From the NCBI RefSeq assembly GCF_003340495.1, contig NZ_QASA01000001.1:3100001-3164000 (forward strand): 64,000 nucleotides of DNA, in the 5' to 3' direction. This document shows, one piece after another, positions 55,106-64,000 of the stretch (positions within the stretch are counted from its first letter, which is position 1; every line of letters starts with the position of its first letter). A model generated the notes under the pieces. That model had not been told where the DNA came from. It made no database searches and was given only the letters and a program-made list of their open reading frames with translations. A program made the translations under genes and the position numbers. The DNA comes from Adhaeribacter pallidiroseus. GTDB taxonomy: Bacteria; Bacteroidota; Bacteroidia; Cytophagales; Hymenobacteraceae.

Positions 55106-57331
55106 GTGGAACAATCGCTCCCAACATTCGAGACGGCCAAAAAGCTTGGTCTGCTAGAAGAAGAATTTGAAAAAATTAAATCTATCCTGGGCCGCACGCC
55201 CAACTTTACGGAATTAAGTATTTTTTCGGTCATGTGGTCGGAGCATTGCTCTTATAAAAACTCCATTGTTTGGCTGAAAACTTTACCCAAAAGCTCCCCT
55301 CGCATGCTGGCCGAAGCCGGTGAAGAAAACGCGGGTTTGGTAGATATTGGCAACGGGCTGGCCTGTTCTTTTAAAATTGAGTCCCACAATCACCCGTCGG
55401 CCATTGAGCCTTACCAAGGCGCTGCTACCGGCGTAGGTGGTATTAACCGCGATATTTTTACCATGGGCGCCCGCCCCATTGCGCAATTAAACTCCTTGCG
55501 CTTTGGTAATTTAAACAGTGATAAAACCAAAAGACTTTTGCGCGGAGTAGTAAAAGGCATTGGCGACTACGGCAATGCTTTTGGTATTCCAACGGTAGGC
55601 GGCGAATTGTATTTTGATGATTGCTATAACGTTAATCCGCTGGTAAATGCATTTTCGGCGGGCATAGTGGAAGTAGGCAAAACCGCTTCGGCCACCGCCC
55701 ACGGTGTAGGTAATCCGGTATTTATTATTGGTTCGGCTACGGGTAAAGACGGTATCCACGGAGCGACTTTTGCTTCCGAAGATATCAGTGAAGCTTCCGC
55801 CGAAAAACTGCCATCGGTGCAGGTGGGTGATCCTTTCCAGGAAAAACTATTATTAGAAGCTACCCTGGAAGTATTAGCTACCGGTAAAGTAATAGGCATG
55901 CAGGATATGGGAGCGGCCGGTATTACCTGTTCTACTTCCGAAATGAGCGCGAAAGGCGAAAGTGGCATGGACGTATGGCTCGACAAAGTACCTACCCGCC
56001 AGGCCAATATGCAGCCTTTCGAGATTTTACTGTCCGAAAGCCAGGAACGCATGCTGGTGGTAATGGAAAAAGGTTCGGAAGATTTAATTTACCAGATCTG
56101 CGATAAGTGGGACTTGTATTGCGCGCAAATTGCCAAAGTTACCGACACCAAGCGTTTACGCTATTACCTCAACGGTGAACTGGTGGCCGATGTACCCGCC
56201 GACGATTTAGTGCTGGGTGGTGGCGCTCCCGTGTATCACCGCGAATACCGCGAACCGGCTTATTTCCAGGAAACTTTAAAATTTAACATTGATCAGGTAG
56301 CCGAACCCACTTCTTTTGAGGAATTAAAGCAGATTGCCGAACACCTGGTACAACACCCTAATATTTGTTCCCGCCGCTGGGTGTCGCAGCAGTACGATTC
56401 CATGGTTGGCACGGCCACCATGACCACCAATGCGCCCAGCGATGCGGCGTTAGTAAAAGTAAAAGGATCCGATAAGGCCATTGCCATTACCGTAGATTGT
56501 AATAGCCGCTACGTAAACGCCAACCCCGAAGAAGGCTGTGCCATTGCCGTAGCCGAAGCGGCTCGTAATATTGTGTGCTCCGGCGGCGAACCATTGGCCA
56601 TAACTAATTGCTTGAATTTTGGCAACCCCTACGTGCCGGAAGTTTACTGGCAATTTGTGGGTGCCATTAAAGGCATGAAAAAAGCCTGTGAAAAATTCGG
56701 CACGCCGGTTACGGGCGGTAACGTGAGTTTCTATAACCAATCCTCCGACGAAGGACCGGTATTCCCTACTCCTACCATTGGTATGTTAGGTTTACTGGAA
56801 CAAAAAGAAAATGCCACTACCCTGGCGTTCCAAAAAGCGGGCGATTTAATTTATCTAGTTGGTCCGTCTAAAAACGACATTAATTCTTCGGAATATCTGT
56901 ATTCGTTCCGTAACGTAAAACTCTCCCCTACGCCCGCTTTTGACCTGGATGAGGAATATCAAGTACAAGCAACCGTAAAATCGCTGATTCAACAAAATTT
57001 GATTAAATCGGCGCACGACTTAGCCGACGGGGGTTTGTACATTGCCTTGGTAGAATCGGCGATGCCGAACGAATTAGGCTTTAGTATTCACACGAATGGC
57101 GATTTCCGGAAAGACGCGTATTTATTTGGTGAAAGCCAGAGCCGGGTACTTGTTTCCGTGGATCCAAATCAAAAGGAAGATTTTGAAGCATTATTGGCCG
57201 CTCAAAGCACTTCTTTCGAACACCTCGGTACGGTTCATGCACAACTGTGCCGCATCGATGGCGAAACCTTTCATGCTATTACGGAAGTTAAAAACCTGTT
57301 CGATACCGCCTTAGAAAAAATCATGCAGTAA
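55106..57331 (+). CDS. purL: Phosphoribosylformylglycinamidine synthase II
   Basis: 741 residues, the short PurL form that works with PurQ and PurS in the fourth step of purine synthesis. Starts with GTG at 55106 (reads [20 protein letters not shown]). Motifs: [36 protein letters not shown] (substrate and ATP region), [23 protein letters not shown] and, in the second half, [20 protein letters not shown] and [14 protein letters not shown]. Cytoplasmic. No other pur gene is adjacent; the tRNA and prs genes follow. Confidence 0.97.
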   Translation: MEQSLPTFETAKKLGLLEEEFEKIKSILGRTPNFTELSIFSVMWSEHCSYKNSIVWLKTLPKSSPRMLAEAGEENAGLVDIGNGLACSFKIESHNHPSAIEPYQGAATGVGGINRDIFTMGARPIAQLNSLRFGNLNSDKTKRLLRGVVKGIGDYGNAFGIPTVGGELYFDDCYNVNPLVNAFSAGIVEVGKTASATAHGVGNPVFIIGSATGKDGIHGATFASEDISEASAEKLPSVQVGDPFQEKLLLEATLEVLATGKVIGMQDMGAAGITCSTSEMSAKGESGMDVWLDKVPTRQANMQPFEILLSESQERMLVVMEKGSEDLIYQICDKWDLYCAQIAKVTDTKRLRYYLNGELVADVPADDLVLGGGAPVYHREYREPAYFQETLKFNIDQVAEPTSFEELKQIAEHLVQHPNICSRRWVSQQYDSMVGTATMTTNAPSDAALVKVKGSDKAIAITVDCNSRYVNANPEEGCAIAVAEAARNIVCSGGEPLAITNCLNFGNPYVPEVYWQFVGAIKGMKKACEKFGTPVTGGNVSFYNQSSDEGPVFPTPTIGMLGLLEQKENATTLAFQKAGDLIYLVGPSKNDINSSEYLYSFRNVKLSPTPAFDLDEEYQVQATVKSLIQQNLIKSAHDLADGGLYIALVESAMPNELGFSIHTNGDFRKDAYLFGESQSRVLVSVDPNQKEDFEALLAAQSTSFEHLGTVHAQLCRIDGETFHAITEVKNLFDTALEKIMQ

Positions 57332-57414
57332 GATTTAAAAATTTTATTCAGAAGTTTTGAATCTTAAATCTTCACCGTATATTTGTGCTCCCAAACGGTA
57401 AAAGGGTGGGAAAT

Positions 57415-57487
57415 TGTCCGATGGTGTAACTGGCAACACGTCTGATTTTGGTTCAGAAGAGTCCAGGTTCGAAACCTGGTCGGACAA
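57415..57487 (+). tRNA. tRNA-Gln (anticodon TTG)
   Basis: A 73-base cloverleaf: acceptor TGTCCGA (57415-57421) pairs with TCGGACA (57480-57486), discriminator A. D arm with GGTGTAACTGGC, anticodon stem TCTGA/TCAGA around loop TTTTGGT with anticodon TTG at 57448-57450, and T arm CCAGGTTCGAAACCTGG. CCA is not encoded. It lies between purL and prs. Confidence 0.96.
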
Positions 57488-57659
57488 CGAAAATAGAAAT
57501 TAACAATGTGCCAATTTGGTTTTTCCGAACGACGCGCATTGTTAATTTTGTTAATAGCCGGGTTGTAATTAAATAAAAATAGTGCGTACACGATTGTGGT
57601 TTATCCTGTACTTTTGTCGCTCCATCGTACATCTTAATTATAATCCTTAGTTTTTAAAA

Positions 57660-58586
57660 ATGGCGCAGGTCAAAATTTTTTCAGGTTCGCAATCGGTCCA
57701 ACTGGCCGAAAAAATTGCCGCCGCCTACGGCACTACGCTGGGAGACATCAGCTTACAAAAATTTAGCGACGGAGAAATCTCGGCCAGCTTCAACGAATCG
57801 GTGCGCGGTTGCCACGTTTTCCTGATTCAGTCTACTTTTCCGCCTTCCGATAATCTAATGGAATTAATGCTGATGGTAGACGCTGCTAAGCGGGCATCGG
57901 CCACGCAGGTAGCGGTAGTGGTGCCTTATTACGGCTACGCCCGCCAGGACCGGAAAGATAAACCCCGGGTAGCCATTGGGGCTAAAGTAGTAGCCGATGC
58001 GATACAAGCCGCCGGTGCCGATCGGTTAATGACCTGCGATTTACACGCTGGCCAAATTCAAGGCTTCTTCGATATTCCCGTAGATCACCTGGATGGTTCC
58101 GCTATTTTTGTGCCCTACATTAAAAACCTGAATCTGGATAATTTAATTTTTGCTTCCCCAGATGTGGGCGGTTTAGTGCGCGCCCGTACCTTTGCGAAGC
58201 GTTTTGGAGCCGAATTGGTCGTGTGCGACAAACACCGCGCCCGCGCCAACGAAGTAGCCAGCATGCAGGTAATCGGGAATGTGGAAGGCATGGACGTTAT
58301 TCTGGTGGATGATATGGTAGATACTGCCGGTACGATTACGTTGGCCGCTAATTTATTAAAAGAGAAAGGAGCCAAAAGCGTACGGGCCATCGCTACGCAT
58401 GCCGTTTTATCGGGTCCGGCTTACGAGCGCGTCGAAAACTCCGTATTAGAGGAATTAGTAGTTTCCAACACGATTCCTTTACGCCAGGAGTCGTCGAAAA
58501 TTAAAGTTTTATCGTTCGCCGATTTATTTGCCCGGGCTATTAGCAACGTGGTCACCCACGAATCTATCAGTTCACTGTTTTTGTAA
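57660..58586 (+). CDS. prs: Ribose-phosphate pyrophosphokinase
   Basis: 308 residues. Makes PRPP from ribose 5-phosphate and ATP. Signatures: KFSDGEISASFNESVRG (substrate and regulatory region), YYGYARQDRKDKPR (flexible ATP loop), CDLHAGQIQGFFDIPVDHL and the PRPP-binding loop VDDMVDTAGT. PRPP feeds the purine pathway that includes purL just upstream. It has the length of the class I bacterial enzyme. Confidence 0.97.
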   Translation: MAQVKIFSGSQSVQLAEKIAAAYGTTLGDISLQKFSDGEISASFNESVRGCHVFLIQSTFPPSDNLMELMLMVDAAKRASATQVAVVVPYYGYARQDRKDKPRVAIGAKVVADAIQAAGADRLMTCDLHAGQIQGFFDIPVDHLDGSAIFVPYIKNLNLDNLIFASPDVGGLVRARTFAKRFGAELVVCDKHRARANEVASMQVIGNVEGMDVILVDDMVDTAGTITLAANLLKEKGAKSVRAIATHAVLSGPAYERVENSVLEELVVSNTIPLRQESSKIKVLSFADLFARAISNVVTHESISSLFL

Positions 58587-58589
58587 ATG

Positions 58590-58641
58590 GTTGCTGCAGG
58601 TTGCAGGTTGCAAGTTATAGGTTACAAGTTGGAAGCTTGAA
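58590..58641. repeat. Heptad repeat array
   Basis: From 58600: GTTGCAG, GTTGCAA, GTTATAG, GTTACAA, GTTGGAA, GCTTGAA, six exact 7-base steps of the pattern GTTNNAN. Preceded by GTTGCTG at 58590 and continuing in degraded form to about 58665. It lies directly after prs and before rplY. Confidence 0.65.
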
Positions 58642-58708
58642 AAGTTAGAAGGTTGGAAAATTAATTATCTGAGATTTTTTAGCCATTTAACAATAAAACA
58701 ATTTAACT

Positions 58709-58736
58709 GTGGTCTATTTGCTGTGGACTATGGACT
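58709..58736. repeat. Short heptad repeat array
   Basis: Four 7-base units GTGGTCT, ATTTGCT, GTGGACT, ATGGACT, about 70 bases before rplY. The period again is 7, but the unit differs from the array at 58590. Confidence 0.45.
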
Positions 58737-58801
58737 AAAAATAAACATGGAAAGTCGACCATGATTTTTCGACTACATACAAACAAATAATTTATTTATT
58801 A

Positions 58802-59371
58802 ATGAAAACTTTAGAGATTATAGGGTTTAAAAGAGCAAATCTCGGTAAAAAAGATTCCAAGGATCTGCGCGCCGAAGCAAATGTACCGTGTGTATTGTAC
58901 GGGGGTTCGGAGCAAGTTACTTTTTATTCACCGGCTATTTTATTTCGCGATTTAGTGTATTCTCCGGAAGTACACATCGTGGATTTAAATATAGAAGGCG
59001 CGCATTACCGGGCCGTGATGCAAGACCTTCAGTTTCATCCAGTAAACGAAATGTTGCTACACGTAGATTTTCTGGAACTGAACGACGAAAAAGAAGTGAA
59101 AATTGATGTTCCGGTTCGTTTTACCGGCGTTTCGCCAGGTGTATTAGCCGGGGGTAAACTGGTTACTAAACTGCGGAAGCTTAAAATTAAAGCTTTACCG
59201 GCTAACTTGCCCGATTATATTGACGTGGATATTTCGGATTTAGAATTAGGTCGTTCGGTAAAGGTTAACAAAATTCAGCCGGCGAACTATACGATTTTAT
59301 CTAACCCGGCTTCCCCGGTAGCTACCGTAGCCATTCCACGGGCGCTCAAGCAACAGGTAAACGAGAAATAA
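58802..59371 (+). CDS. rplY: Ribosomal protein L25 (Ctc form)
   Basis: 189 residues, the two-domain Ctc/TL5 form. The N-terminal L25 domain (KTLEIIGFKRANLGKKDSKD, VPCVLYGGSEQVTFYSPAIL) binds 5S rRNA; the C-terminal beta domain follows (KIDVPVRFTGVSPGVLAGGK, LPANLPDYIDVDISDLELG). General-stress ribosomal protein in many bacteria. It lies after prs and before pth, a common order. Confidence 0.95.
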   Translation: MKTLEIIGFKRANLGKKDSKDLRAEANVPCVLYGGSEQVTFYSPAILFRDLVYSPEVHIVDLNIEGAHYRAVMQDLQFHPVNEMLLHVDFLELNDEKEVKIDVPVRFTGVSPGVLAGGKLVTKLRKLKIKALPANLPDYIDVDISDLELGRSVKVNKIQPANYTILSNPASPVATVAIPRALKQQVNEK

Positions 59372-59393
59372 TTTATTATTCATCTGTTTTTTT

Positions 59394-59426
59394 AAATCCC
59401 ATCTGTGTTCTGCCGATGGGATTTTT
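59394..59426 (+). terminator. Intrinsic terminator after rplY
   Basis: AAATCCCATC (59394-59403) pairs with GATGGGATTT (59415-59424) and T-run follows. 23 bases after the rplY stop. Confidence 0.85.
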
Positions 59427-59599
59427 GCTTTAATATTTGTTGGTAAAGGGCCGGTAATACTTTTTTACATTATAAGCATTTTCTAATTCGTATTCCAAAA
59501 ATAGCATTTGCACTTTTGATTAATTTTTTAAAAAATTTACTACATCTGTTGGCTGGCTCCTCAACCAAGCCTTTTGTTGGTAATGAAGTAACCTTAGAT

Positions 59600-60163
59600 A
59601 TGAAATACTTACTCGTTGGCTTAGGTAATATTGGCCCCGAATACGCCAACACGCGCCACAACATTGGTTTTATGGTACTGGATTACCTGGCAAAAAAAAA
59701 CGAGGCTACCTTTGATACCGGACGGCACTCCTTTGTGACGGAAATAAAAACGAAAGGCCGCTCTTTTACCTTAGTAAAACCCACTACTTACATGAATTTA
59801 AGCGGCAAAGCCGTAAGTCATTGGTTGAATATTTTAAAAATTCCAGCTAACCAGATGCTCGTTATCACCGATGATTTGGCTTTACCATTTGGCAAATTGC
59901 GTATGCGGGCCAAAGGATCCGCCGGTGGGCATAACGGTCTGAAACACATTGAGGAAACGCTCGGCAGTAATGAATACCCGCGGTTGCGTTTTGGCGTGGA
60001 TGCCCAATTCGCCAAAGGCCGGCAGGTAGATTATGTTTTAAGTCCGTTTACCGCGGATGAACAAGTGGAATTGTCTCTCTTAATAGAAAAAGCGGCCGAC
60101 ATGAGTATCTCTTTTGGCACGATTGGTCTGGAACGCACCATGAACTTCTATAATACGAAGTAA
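59600..60163 (+). CDS. pth: Peptidyl-tRNA hydrolase
   Basis: 187 residues from ATG 59600 (MKYLLVGLGNIGPEYANTRH). The upstream in-frame extension of 28 codons lacks similarity, so this start is chosen. Catalytic H20 in NTRHNIGF and N10, plus KPTTYMNLSGKAV (Asn for tRNA 3' end) and DDLALPFGKLRMRAKGSAGG. It frees peptides from dropped-off peptidyl-tRNA. This window therefore also encodes a second peptidyl-tRNA-cleaving candidate, the VLRF1-type protein. Confidence 0.96.
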   Translation: MKYLLVGLGNIGPEYANTRHNIGFMVLDYLAKKNEATFDTGRHSFVTEIKTKGRSFTLVKPTTYMNLSGKAVSHWLNILKIPANQMLVITDDLALPFGKLRMRAKGSAGGHNGLKHIEETLGSNEYPRLRFGVDAQFAKGRQVDYVLSPFTADEQVELSLLIEKAADMSISFGTIGLERTMNFYNTK

Positions 60164-60550
60164 TTGAACAATTCTTCGGCTGGCGATTTAATTAAACCGG
60201 AATTTTTAAATTTTTACGTTTCTGCTCTAGGCAAAAGGAAAGCAGGAACCAGTAAGTCTGGTTCGGAAGAGAGCTAAAGTGTTAATAGTCTTATATTCAA
60301 AACAGACCAGCTTTTAAAAATCAGGAATTTCTAAAATTGCCTCCTGAAGCCGTTTGTAAAGACACAAACGTTGGCATGGTCGGCACCAATCATTACCATT
60401 GCCATTCTAAAAGTTTAAAATTTTAAAAATTTCGGTGTTTCTACTGTTTTCCAATTGCTAGTATTGCTTGGTAAATCTGGTTAGTCAGAAAGAATTATTT
60501 TTTTTAAATTTCCTGATTAAAATCAAAGCAAGATAGAATAATTCCAAAGT
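60164..60550. other. Intergenic region between convergent genes
   Basis: About 390 AT-rich bases. No clear terminator hairpin, frame or RNA was identified. Confidence 0.45.
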
Positions 60551-61048
60551 TTACTTGGGCGGAATGGCTTGCATGTCGCAGTTTTCGCGGCGCATGTTAT
60601 AAGCCAGATTCACAATTTTCCACCCTTGGGAGGAGCGGTACAACTGAAACACGTCTACGCCGCAATGGCTGAATTTACCGGCATTAAAGAAAGCATACTC
60701 GCACCAGAACGAAGCCAGATCGCCGTTAATTTGCACCTGGCTATCCCAGTAACGTTCATCCATGGTTTGGGCCGGTTGGGAAGCCAGCGTAGCTAAAAAC
60801 TGCTTGCCGGTAGTTTCGCGGGTAGTTACGGCTCCTTCCGGACTTTTCCCAATAACAATTATGCGCAAATTAGGAGCCATCACGGACCTAGCTTTAACGG
60901 TATCGCTGGCCAGCATGCTATCAAATAAAGTTTTGACCGCTGCCTCTATAGCTTTTTTATCGACAGCTATATTCGGGGCTGTTTTCGTTTGGGCGCTTGC
61001 TTGCCAGAAAGTCAATAAGGCTAAGAAGAACAAAGTAAATTTCTTCAT
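60551..61048 (-). CDS. Exported NTF2-like (DUF4440-type) protein
   Basis: 165 residues. The signal peptide MKKFTLFFLALLTFWQASAQ ends near residue 20. The rest is an NTF2-like/SnoaL-type cone fold: KKAIEAAVKTLFDSMLASDT, GKQFLATLA, DSQVQINGDLASFWCEYAFF, FSHCGVDVFQLYRSSQGWKI. Such exported singletons have no known reaction. It stands alone. Confidence 0.8.
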   Translation of the reverse strand: MKKFTLFFLALLTFWQASAQTKTAPNIAVDKKAIEAAVKTLFDSMLASDTVKARSVMAPNLRIIVIGKSPEGAVTTRETTGKQFLATLASQPAQTMDERYWDSQVQINGDLASFWCEYAFFNAGKFSHCGVDVFQLYRSSQGWKIVNLAYNMRRENCDMQAIPPK

Positions 61049-61266
61049 TGGTTAGAACAGTAAAATAGCAAGTTGTGGTGGTTTAACCACTTTAAGATTA
61101 AATATAAACAAACGCCCTTGATTTAAAATACTTTCCTGTTTCGCGTAAAAAGTGCTTACAAAAGATGCAGCAAGCTTAAAATTTAAAAAAAGAACTAAAA
61201 ATCTACAACCTGGCAAATTTATCCTGCCATCTTTAAAAGTTTTAACCGGGTAAAATCCACTAGATA

Positions 61267-62199
61267 CTAAGCCGGATTCTGGTGAAATATGGTACACAGG
61301 TATTGATACAGCTCCGGATGCGCCGCTTCCATTTTCTCGGGATTATCAAAAAAGTATTCGCTTACTACCGCCAAAAACTCGGCGTTGTTGGTTAAGCCAT
61401 AAGGGTTAATATCCGATTTACCTTTCCGGATTTTTCTAACTTCCGCTTGTATTACCTGAAGCCAGGGAACCGCGTAACTATGCGCTAAAAATATCTCCGG
61501 CAAACCATCTACGGCGCCATCGGCCATATCCAATAAATGCACAAACTCGTGAATGCCTACATTATGCAGGTTCTTGCCTTTAAACCCCGCTACTAAATCG
61601 GGCTTCGATAAAAGCAGAGTGCCATTCAGGAAACCATTGCCAACCATACCCGCGATGTTCCGGTTTTCTCCGGCGGCGTTTTCTGTATCAAAACTTTGAT
61701 TGAAAGAATTTGAATAAAGGAGCACTTGCCGGAGGTTAGAATAATCGTAAAACGGAAAAGCAAACGTGGGTATAATAGCACTAGCCGCCACGAGCAACCG
61801 GATTTCGTCGTTTATACTGGTTTCAATGCCTTCTATCTTTTTCTCCGCCAAGAAAAACTGTACCCTCGTTTGAAATTGTTGCTTTTGAACTTGGTTTAAT
61901 TGCGCGTAAAAAGTTGCGTTGCTTTCTAAATATTGATGCCAATTGTCCGGAAAAGATTTACCGATTAAAGCCAATCGCCGGAAATACTTTCGGGTATAAT
62001 GCCGGTACACCATAAAAATTAACAGCAAACCAATGGCTCCCAAGATAAAAGCCGGTAAGGCTTTACTAAAAATTCCTATGCTCAGCATAAAAAGCATTAA
62101 TCCGCCCGCCAATAACAAAGCAGTTTTTTGCTGTTGTTTTATTACCTGTTGGTAGTAAGACGTAAAATCTGCTTGTTTATCTGAATGCATTATAGCCAT
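61267..62199 (-). CDS. MtfA-like zinc peptidase (M90)
   Basis: 310 residues. Two N-terminal membrane segments (about 28-68) anchor it; the soluble domain follows. The zinc motif is HEFVHLLDMADGAVDGLP (about 225-245), with NPYGLTNNAEFLAVVSEYFF further on, matching the MtfA/M90 family (HExxH plus downstream Glu). E. coli MtfA titrates Mlc and has peptidase activity; the target here is unknown. The membrane anchor is typical of Bacteroidota members. Confidence 0.85.
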   Translation of the reverse strand: MAIMHSDKQADFTSYYQQVIKQQQKTALLLAGGLMLFMLSIGIFSKALPAFILGAIGLLLIFMVYRHYTRKYFRRLALIGKSFPDNWHQYLESNATFYAQLNQVQKQQFQTRVQFFLAEKKIEGIETSINDEIRLLVAASAIIPTFAFPFYDYSNLRQVLLYSNSFNQSFDTENAAGENRNIAGMVGNGFLNGTLLLSKPDLVAGFKGKNLHNVGIHEFVHLLDMADGAVDGLPEIFLAHSYAVPWLQVIQAEVRKIRKGKSDINPYGLTNNAEFLAVVSEYFFDNPEKMEAAHPELYQYLCTIFHQNPA

Positions 62200-62394
62200 T
62201 AATGTCTGAGGTGGGTAGCTAAATAATTTTAATTCTAAAAAATTTAAATTTCCGGTAAGCCGAACATTTTAATAAATTACAAAACATTCCGGCGTACTGT
62301 CGAAACTTATTTACAGCTTTAACGAAATATAAAAACAGGCTTTTAATCAGCGGCTTACCTCTACAGTTTCGTAAAAATTTAAAAATGTACCGCC

Positions 62395-62841
62395 ATGAAA
62401 AACAAAGAACTTTTTGACCACACTGTTAAGATACTGGTGAATGCGTATCTAGATAATTCGCTGGTACAAGGAAACTGCCACGCTTGTGCGGTTGGCAACA
62501 TAATAGCCGCCAATATGCACCTAAAATACGATAAAAATTTAAAATGGATCGGCAAGCAAGTGGCCTGGCCCCAGGTATTTGTGACGGTAAGCTTTGAAAT
62601 TGCCCAGGTAAGACGTCCCTGGAACTACAGTGGTCCGGCTAAAGAACAGATAAATGCCACCGGCTATACTTGGCAAGAACTGGCCCGGATCGAATATGCT
62701 TTTGAAAGAGCCAGGTTTGCCAAAACCCAAGAGGAACGCATGTTTAACGGATTAATGGCGGTCATAGAAGTACTTAGCCAGATCCACGAAATGGACGAAA
62801 CTACCAAAATCGCAACGCAAGGATTGTTTACCAAAGATTAA
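62395..62841 (+). CDS. Conserved protein with CxxC motif, unknown function
   Basis: 148 residues, no signal. It begins KNKELFDHTVKILVNAYLD, then CHACAVGNIIAAN (CxxC) and continues with ARIEYAFERARFAKTQEERM and a helical C-terminus. I have seen similar short proteins across Bacteroidota, often also in mobile or phage-related settings, but know no function. Metal or redox role of the CxxC pair is speculation. Confidence 0.65.
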   Translation: MKNKELFDHTVKILVNAYLDNSLVQGNCHACAVGNIIAANMHLKYDKNLKWIGKQVAWPQVFVTVSFEIAQVRRPWNYSGPAKEQINATGYTWQELARIEYAFERARFAKTQEERMFNGLMAVIEVLSQIHEMDETTKIATQGLFTKD

Positions 62842-62961
62842 AAAAATACGGCTACTTGGCAGTTATTTAAACCCGGTTTCCCGTTTATCGTCTTCAAAAA
62901 CCTGAAAGATGCTATTCCCAAGTACGAATTTTTAAATTTTTAAGAGTATTCGCTTTACTAA

Positions 62962-63999
62962 TTACCCGGAAAATAAACGTGGCAGTTGACTCCAAAAAAC
63001 GTGTCCGCTCATCCAGGCCATTATTAGAACCACGGCTACGCCAAAAATAGTGAGCCAGGTGGGATGGCGGTAATTACCCACTACGCTGCTGCGGTATGCG
63101 GCTACTAATATAATCCCTAAAGTTATAGGTAAAATAAACCCATTAAGCGCCCCGGCCAAAATAAGCAACATAACCGGTTTACCTACCGAAATAAATATAA
63201 GTGTAGAAACCAGAATAAACCCAATAATAACTTTATTCTCATGTTGGGGAATAGCGGGATGAAAAAATTTTATAAAAGATACGGAAGTATAAGCTGAGCC
63301 AACAACGGAGGTAATAGCCGCTGCAAACATGACTATCCCGAACAGTTTATAGCCGATTTGGCCGGCGGCTAAAGCAAAAACCGAGGCCGGCGGATTAGCC
63401 GCATCTATCACTAAACCTTGCGCCACTACTCCTAGCGAAGCTAAAAATAACAATATACGAATGAACGAAGCAACGGCAATTCCCGAAATAGCACTGGTTA
63501 TAACCTGGGGCAACGCCTGGCTGCCCTTTACGCCGGCATCCAGTAAACGATGGCCGCCGGCAAAGGTAATATAGCCACCCACTGTACCTCCTACCAAGGT
63601 AATAATGGTTATTACCTCTACTTTATCGGGCAATAAGGTTTTAACCACAGCTTCCTGTAGCGGGGGCTTGGCGGTAAAAACCACGTACAAGATCAACAGG
63701 ATCATGAGCAAACCTAAAAGTTGGGCGAGTCTATCCATGGCTTTGCCGGCTTCTTTCACCATAAAAATACCAATGGCTGCCCCGGCCGATACAACAGCTC
63801 CCAACTCCGGCGAGATGCCCGTTAAAACCTGCAAACCTAATCCGGCCCCCGCCACATTGCCAATGTTGAAAGCCAATCCACCGGTTACAATTAAAATGGA
63901 AATAAAAACACCTAAACCCGGCAACACGGCATTAGCAATTTCCGGGGCCCTCTGCTGGGCCACCGCTATTACACGCCAAATGTTGAGCTGCACTCCCAC
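62962..63999 (-). CDS. Nramp-type divalent metal transporter, 5' end cut
   Basis: 345 residues are visible; the gene runs off the right edge, so the N-terminus with the first metal-binding helix is missing. About ten membrane segments remain. GGLAFNIGNVAGAGLGLQVL matches Nramp helix 3. The sixth-helix region reads GGTVGGYITFAGGHRLLDAG instead of the classical MPH-containing sequence, so metal selectivity may differ from MntH (perhaps as in Nramp-related Mg2+ transporters). Ends at FWSQLPRLFSG. Confidence 0.8.
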   Translation of the reverse strand: MGVQLNIWRVIAVAQQRAPEIANAVLPGLGVFISILIVTGGLAFNIGNVAGAGLGLQVLTGISPELGAVVSAGAAIGIFMVKEAGKAMDRLAQLLGLLMILLILYVVFTAKPPLQEAVVKTLLPDKVEVITIITLVGGTVGGYITFAGGHRLLDAGVKGSQALPQVITSAISGIAVASFIRILLFLASLGVVAQGLVIDAANPPASVFALAAGQIGYKLFGIVMFAAAITSVVGSAYTSVSFIKFFHPAIPQHENKVIIGFILVSTLIFISVGKPVMLLILAGALNGFILPITLGIILVAAYRSSVVGNYRHPTWLTIFGVAVVLIMAWMSGHVFWSQLPRLFSG

Positions 64000-64000
64000 A

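Overview
The window looks like a chromosomal segment of a member of the Bacteroidota, most likely Cytophagales/Hymenobacteraceae (an Adhaeribacter-like organism). The signs are type IX secretion C-terminal sorting domains, many Bacteroidota-type lipoproteins, no Shine-Dalgarno tracts at starts, very AT-rich intergenic DNA full of TTTAAATTT blocks, a stand-alone atpD-atpC pair, and a xylose locus with a Nudix-type regulator. The genus is an inference from style; no rRNA gene is present.

Layout. 1-11.2 kb: a T9SS-exported carbohydrate-binding-type protein, a YdcF-like membrane protein, a DUF885 lipoprotein, a DUF2905 protein, a phosphoesterase/outer-membrane pair, topoisomerase III and a TPR/lipoprotein pair. 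11.6-12.5 kb: a strikingly Asn-rich, probably disordered protein. 12.6-17.0 kb: beta-carbonic anhydrase with a SulP transporter, then a histidine kinase/response regulator pair. 17.3-23.5 kb: xylose catabolism (divergent Nudix-type regulator, xylulokinase, xylose isomerase, sodium-solute symporter). 23.5-33.8 kb: a leftward block mixing decayed genes (M4 metalloprotease, outer-membrane protein remnant, frameshifted MauG-like peroxidase) with an intact operon for an MbnP-like copper protein, an MbnH/MauG-like dihaem enzyme, an outer-membrane protein, a coiled-coil lipoprotein, SCO1 and cytochrome c. 34.4-40.5 kb: two Gfo/Idh/MocA oxidoreductases facing a GMC oxidoreductase plus its gluconate-dehydrogenase-subunit-3-like partner, probably periplasmic sugar oxidation/reduction. 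41-51.7 kb: cold-shock protein, HNH nuclease, HtrA protease, MsrB, an AI-2E transporter overlapping a Vms1/ANKZF1-like release factor (VLRF1) gene, an SH3-like protein, a TolB-like pseudogene, a carboxylesterase and a START protein. 52-64 kb: mostly housekeeping (atpC, atpD, PorT-like barrel, purL, tRNA-Gln, prs, rplY, pth), then an NTF2-like protein, an MtfA-like peptidase, an unknown conserved protein and a truncated Nramp-type transporter.

The points most worth a second look are the bacterial VLRF1 gene, the MbnP/MbnH-SCO copper operon, the Asn-rich protein with two matching amphipathic helices, four intergenic arrays of 7-base repeats, the local cluster of pseudogenes bracketed by two near-identical hairpins, and a MITE-like inverted repeat. 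No CRISPR array, prophage, transposase or complete defence system was seen.
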